7,616 bases of DNA from an uncultured Collinsella sp. (GTDB lineage Bacteria; Actinomycetota; Coriobacteriia; Coriobacteriales; Coriobacteriaceae): positions 1 to 7,616 of the forward strand of contig URUC01000092.1 in the NCBI GenBank assembly GCA_900550965.1, given 5' to 3'. Shown here in pieces: positions 5,951-7,616 of the stretch. Below the pieces are notes generated by a model. It was given only the letters and a program-made list of their open reading frames with translations, was not told the origin of the DNA and searched no databases. The translations under genes and the position numbers were made by a program. Each line of letters opens with the position of its first letter. Position 1 is the first letter of the stretch.

Positions 5951-7552
5951 CTACGACGCCAGTGTGGCGATGACAGCTTCGTCGCCGGCGTGGACTTGGG
6001 TGTTGCCGTCGGGGATGATCGTTTGGCCTTCGCGCTTGAGCATCACCACGATAAACGGGTGCTTGCCCTGCGGCACGTCGCGCAGGCGCTGACCGGCCAG
6101 GCGACCGTGGGGAGTCACGGTGACCTCGCGCAGCGTAACCTCGGCACGCTCTTCAAACGTTGGCGCGGCCATAACCAGAAGGTCGCCTTCTTCGATCACG
6201 GTATCCCCGTTGGGCAGCACCGGGTGCGCTCCATCGCGCAGCACCAGGACCACGAGCATATCCGTCGCACTGCCAATATCCGCGAGCGAGCGTCCGGCAA
6301 ACGGATGGCCCGCGCCCACCTTGAGCTTGACGAACGACATACCGTCCTCGTCGCGGTAATCGTTAAAGGTGCGGCGCACATCGCCTTCCGCGTCGATCAT
6401 GTCGAGCTTCTTTGCCACCGCCGGCAGCAGCGAGCCCTGCACCACAATGCTCGACACAGCAATCACAAACACCAGGTCAAATAGGTCGTGACCGCCGGGA
6501 ATACCGGTCACCACGGCAAAGAGGCTAAATACGACCGAAGCCGCGCCGCGCAGACCCGCCCAGCTTATGAGCGCTACCTGGCGAGGGTTCGTCTTAAAGG
6601 GCGCCAGCAGCACGCCAACGGCGATGGGGCGGCTCACGAAGAGCATAAACGCCATGAGCGCCAGACCCGGTAGCAGCATTTGCGGCAGGCGTGCGGGCGT
6701 CACGAGCAGGCCCAGCAAGAAGAAGATGGTCATCTCGGCCATTTCGGTGAGGGTATCGAAGAAGTGCGCCATCTCGACCTTGCCGGTAATGTCGCTGGCT
6801 CCCAGCACAATACCGGCCAGGTACACGGCCAAAAAGCCATTGCCGCCCAGGTAACTCGGCAGCGCGTAGGCCACGATGGCCACCGCGAACAAGAAGATGG
6901 TCTGCGCGCCCTCGGCCGTTGCGCGTGCGCGCTCTATCAGGCGGCTGGATGCCCAGCCGATGGCAAGACCCAACCCCACGCCTAGGATGATCTGCTTGGC
7001 CAGCAGCACGGGGATGTTAATGTCGCCGCCGGCCGCGAGTGTGGCGAGCACGGCGGTGAGCATGTAAGCGACGGGGTCGTTGGAGCCCGATTCGACCTCG
7101 AGCAGCGAGTCGGTGCCGCCCCTCAGCGACAGGCTGTGCTCGCGCAGCACGCTAAAGACGCTGGCCGCGTCGGTGGATGCCACGACCGATCCCAACAGCA
7201 GGCCACCAATCCAGTCAAAACCCAGCACGAAGTGCGCAAACGCACCCGTAATGCCGGCAGTGATGACGACGCCGAGCGTGCTCAGCAGTACCGCGGGCAC
7301 GGCAACGGGTTTGGCACGGTCGATATTGGTGTTAAAGCCGCCGTAGAACATGATGAACAGCAGCGCCGTGCTGCAGACGGTTTCGGTGAGCGCATAGTCG
7401 CTAAAGTCGATGTGCGCCGGACCGTTGACGCCCAGCAGCATGCCGAGTGCGATAAAGATGAGCAGGGTGGGGAAGGGGAGCTTTTTGCCGACGGGTTTGA
7501 TGATCAGACACAGAATAATGACGAGGCCGATAAAGAGAAGGATCTGGTTCAT
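5951..7552 (-). CDS. CPA1-family K+(Na+)/H+ antiporter with two RCK_C domains, 533 aa (NhaP2/CvrA-like)
   Basis: An inner-membrane cation/proton exchanger expected to expel K+ (or Na+) in exchange for H+ and so help control cell volume and cytoplasmic pH. About twelve to thirteen hydrophobic segments fill residues 1-380. Transport-core motifs are ASTDAASVFSVL (125-136, D128) and ESGSNDPVAY (154-163, with the N158-D159 pair typical of electroneutral CPA1 exchangers), plus GLRGAAS (333-339) in a late helix. After a linker, two TrkA-C-like (RCK_C) domains follow: about 405-462 (KLKVGAGHPFAGRSLADIG... NGDTVIEEGDLLVMAA) and about 473-531 (REVTVTPHGRLAGQRLRDV... HAGDEAVIATL). RCK_C domains gate transport in relatives through small ligands, in some Gram-positives cyclic di-AMP; whether that holds here is inference. 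The ATG at 7552 is the only sensible start; AGGAG lies 12 nt upstream, a rather long spacing. K+ rather than Na+ preference is inferred from family resemblance. Confidence 0.9.
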   Translation of the reverse strand: MNQILLFIGLVIILCLIIKPVGKKLPFPTLLIFIALGMLLGVNGPAHIDFSDYALTETVCSTALLFIMFYGGFNTNIDRAKPVAVPAVLLSTLGVVITAGITGAFAHFVLGFDWIGGLLLGSVVASTDAASVFSVLREHSLSLRGGTDSLLEVESGSNDPVAYMLTAVLATLAAGGDINIPVLLAKQIILGVGLGLAIGWASSRLIERARATAEGAQTIFLFAVAIVAYALPSYLGGNGFLAVYLAGIVLGASDITGKVEMAHFFDTLTEMAEMTIFFLLGLLVTPARLPQMLLPGLALMAFMLFVSRPIAVGVLLAPFKTNPRQVALISWAGLRGAASVVFSLFAVVTGIPGGHDLFDLVFVIAVSSIVVQGSLLPAVAKKLDMIDAEGDVRRTFNDYRDEDGMSFVKLKVGAGHPFAGRSLADIGSATDMLVVLVLRDGAHPVLPNGDTVIEEGDLLVMAAPTFEERAEVTLREVTVTPHGRLAGQRLRDVPQGKHPFIVVMLKREGQTIIPDGNTQVHAGDEAVIATLAS

Positions 7553-7616
7553 GGATGGTGTCCGCTCCTGGGTGGTTGGCGTGGCACGGTCAGTTGCCTG
7601 CGGTTATTTGTACCCA
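7553..7616 (-). promoter_or_regulatory. Leader of the antiporter gene, cut by the window edge
   Basis: The minus-strand leader contains AGGAG 12 nt before the antiporter ATG. Near the window edge it has TACAAA (four of six -10 matches). Any -35 would lie outside the window, so the promoter cannot be judged. Confidence 0.25.

Noticed and set aside
5931..5955. Terminator for the antiporter right after its stop codon
   Set aside because: Only 3-4 bp of pairing (ACC/GGT, and the TTAGCTAA palindrome) can be drawn and no T-run follows, so the antiporter may read through toward serC.

Overview
The window looks like chromosomal DNA from a high-GC Gram-positive gut bacterium. Coriobacteriia, and within it a Collinsella-like genome, is my best guess. 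That rests on the GC-rich coding sequence (three sampled 60-base lines of serA are about 69% GC by hand count), the serine-biosynthesis gene style, and a plus-strand orphan protein whose layout I associate from memory with Coriobacteriia. The genus is not proven by anything seen here.

Layout from right to left, following the dominant minus strand. A CPA1-type K+(Na+)/H+ antiporter with two C-terminal RCK_C (TrkA-C) domains lies at 7552-5951. A 227-bp gap follows, holding a possible 25-codon coding remnant and a putative serC promoter. Then come serC (phosphoserine aminotransferase, 5723-4599) and serA (3-phosphoglycerate dehydrogenase, 4528-3365), ending at a strong intrinsic terminator (3324-3287). 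serC and serA supply the first two steps from 3-phosphoglycerate to O-phosphoserine; no serB phosphatase is visible in the window.

From 3286 to 3016 there is an AT-rich gene-free stretch (about 40% GC over 3061-3290) with several inverted repeats and a short direct repeat. It sits where the rightward orphan gene and the leftward ser operon converge.

The only plus-strand gene (1966-3015, 349 aa) is an unnamed two-part protein. Its N-terminal half resembles the AbiEi-like antitoxin part of actinobacterial proteins, and its C-terminal half resembles a DUF559/Vsr-like PD-(D/E)XK nuclease. It has lower GC (about 54% in three sampled lines), no visible toxin partner, and a perfect 12-bp palindrome three bases before its start codon. 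It is the best candidate in the window for an undescribed accessory system.

Left of it, divergently transcribed on the minus strand, are an M20-family metallopeptidase (1811-591) and, 39 bp downstream, the first 183 codons of a DUF1015-like protein (551 to beyond base 1). DUF1015 genes are often found next to serC-serA in Gram-positive bacteria (from memory). Here the DUF1015-like copy is separated from serCA by the orphan and the peptidase, and it lacks the family's most conserved motifs as far as it can be read.
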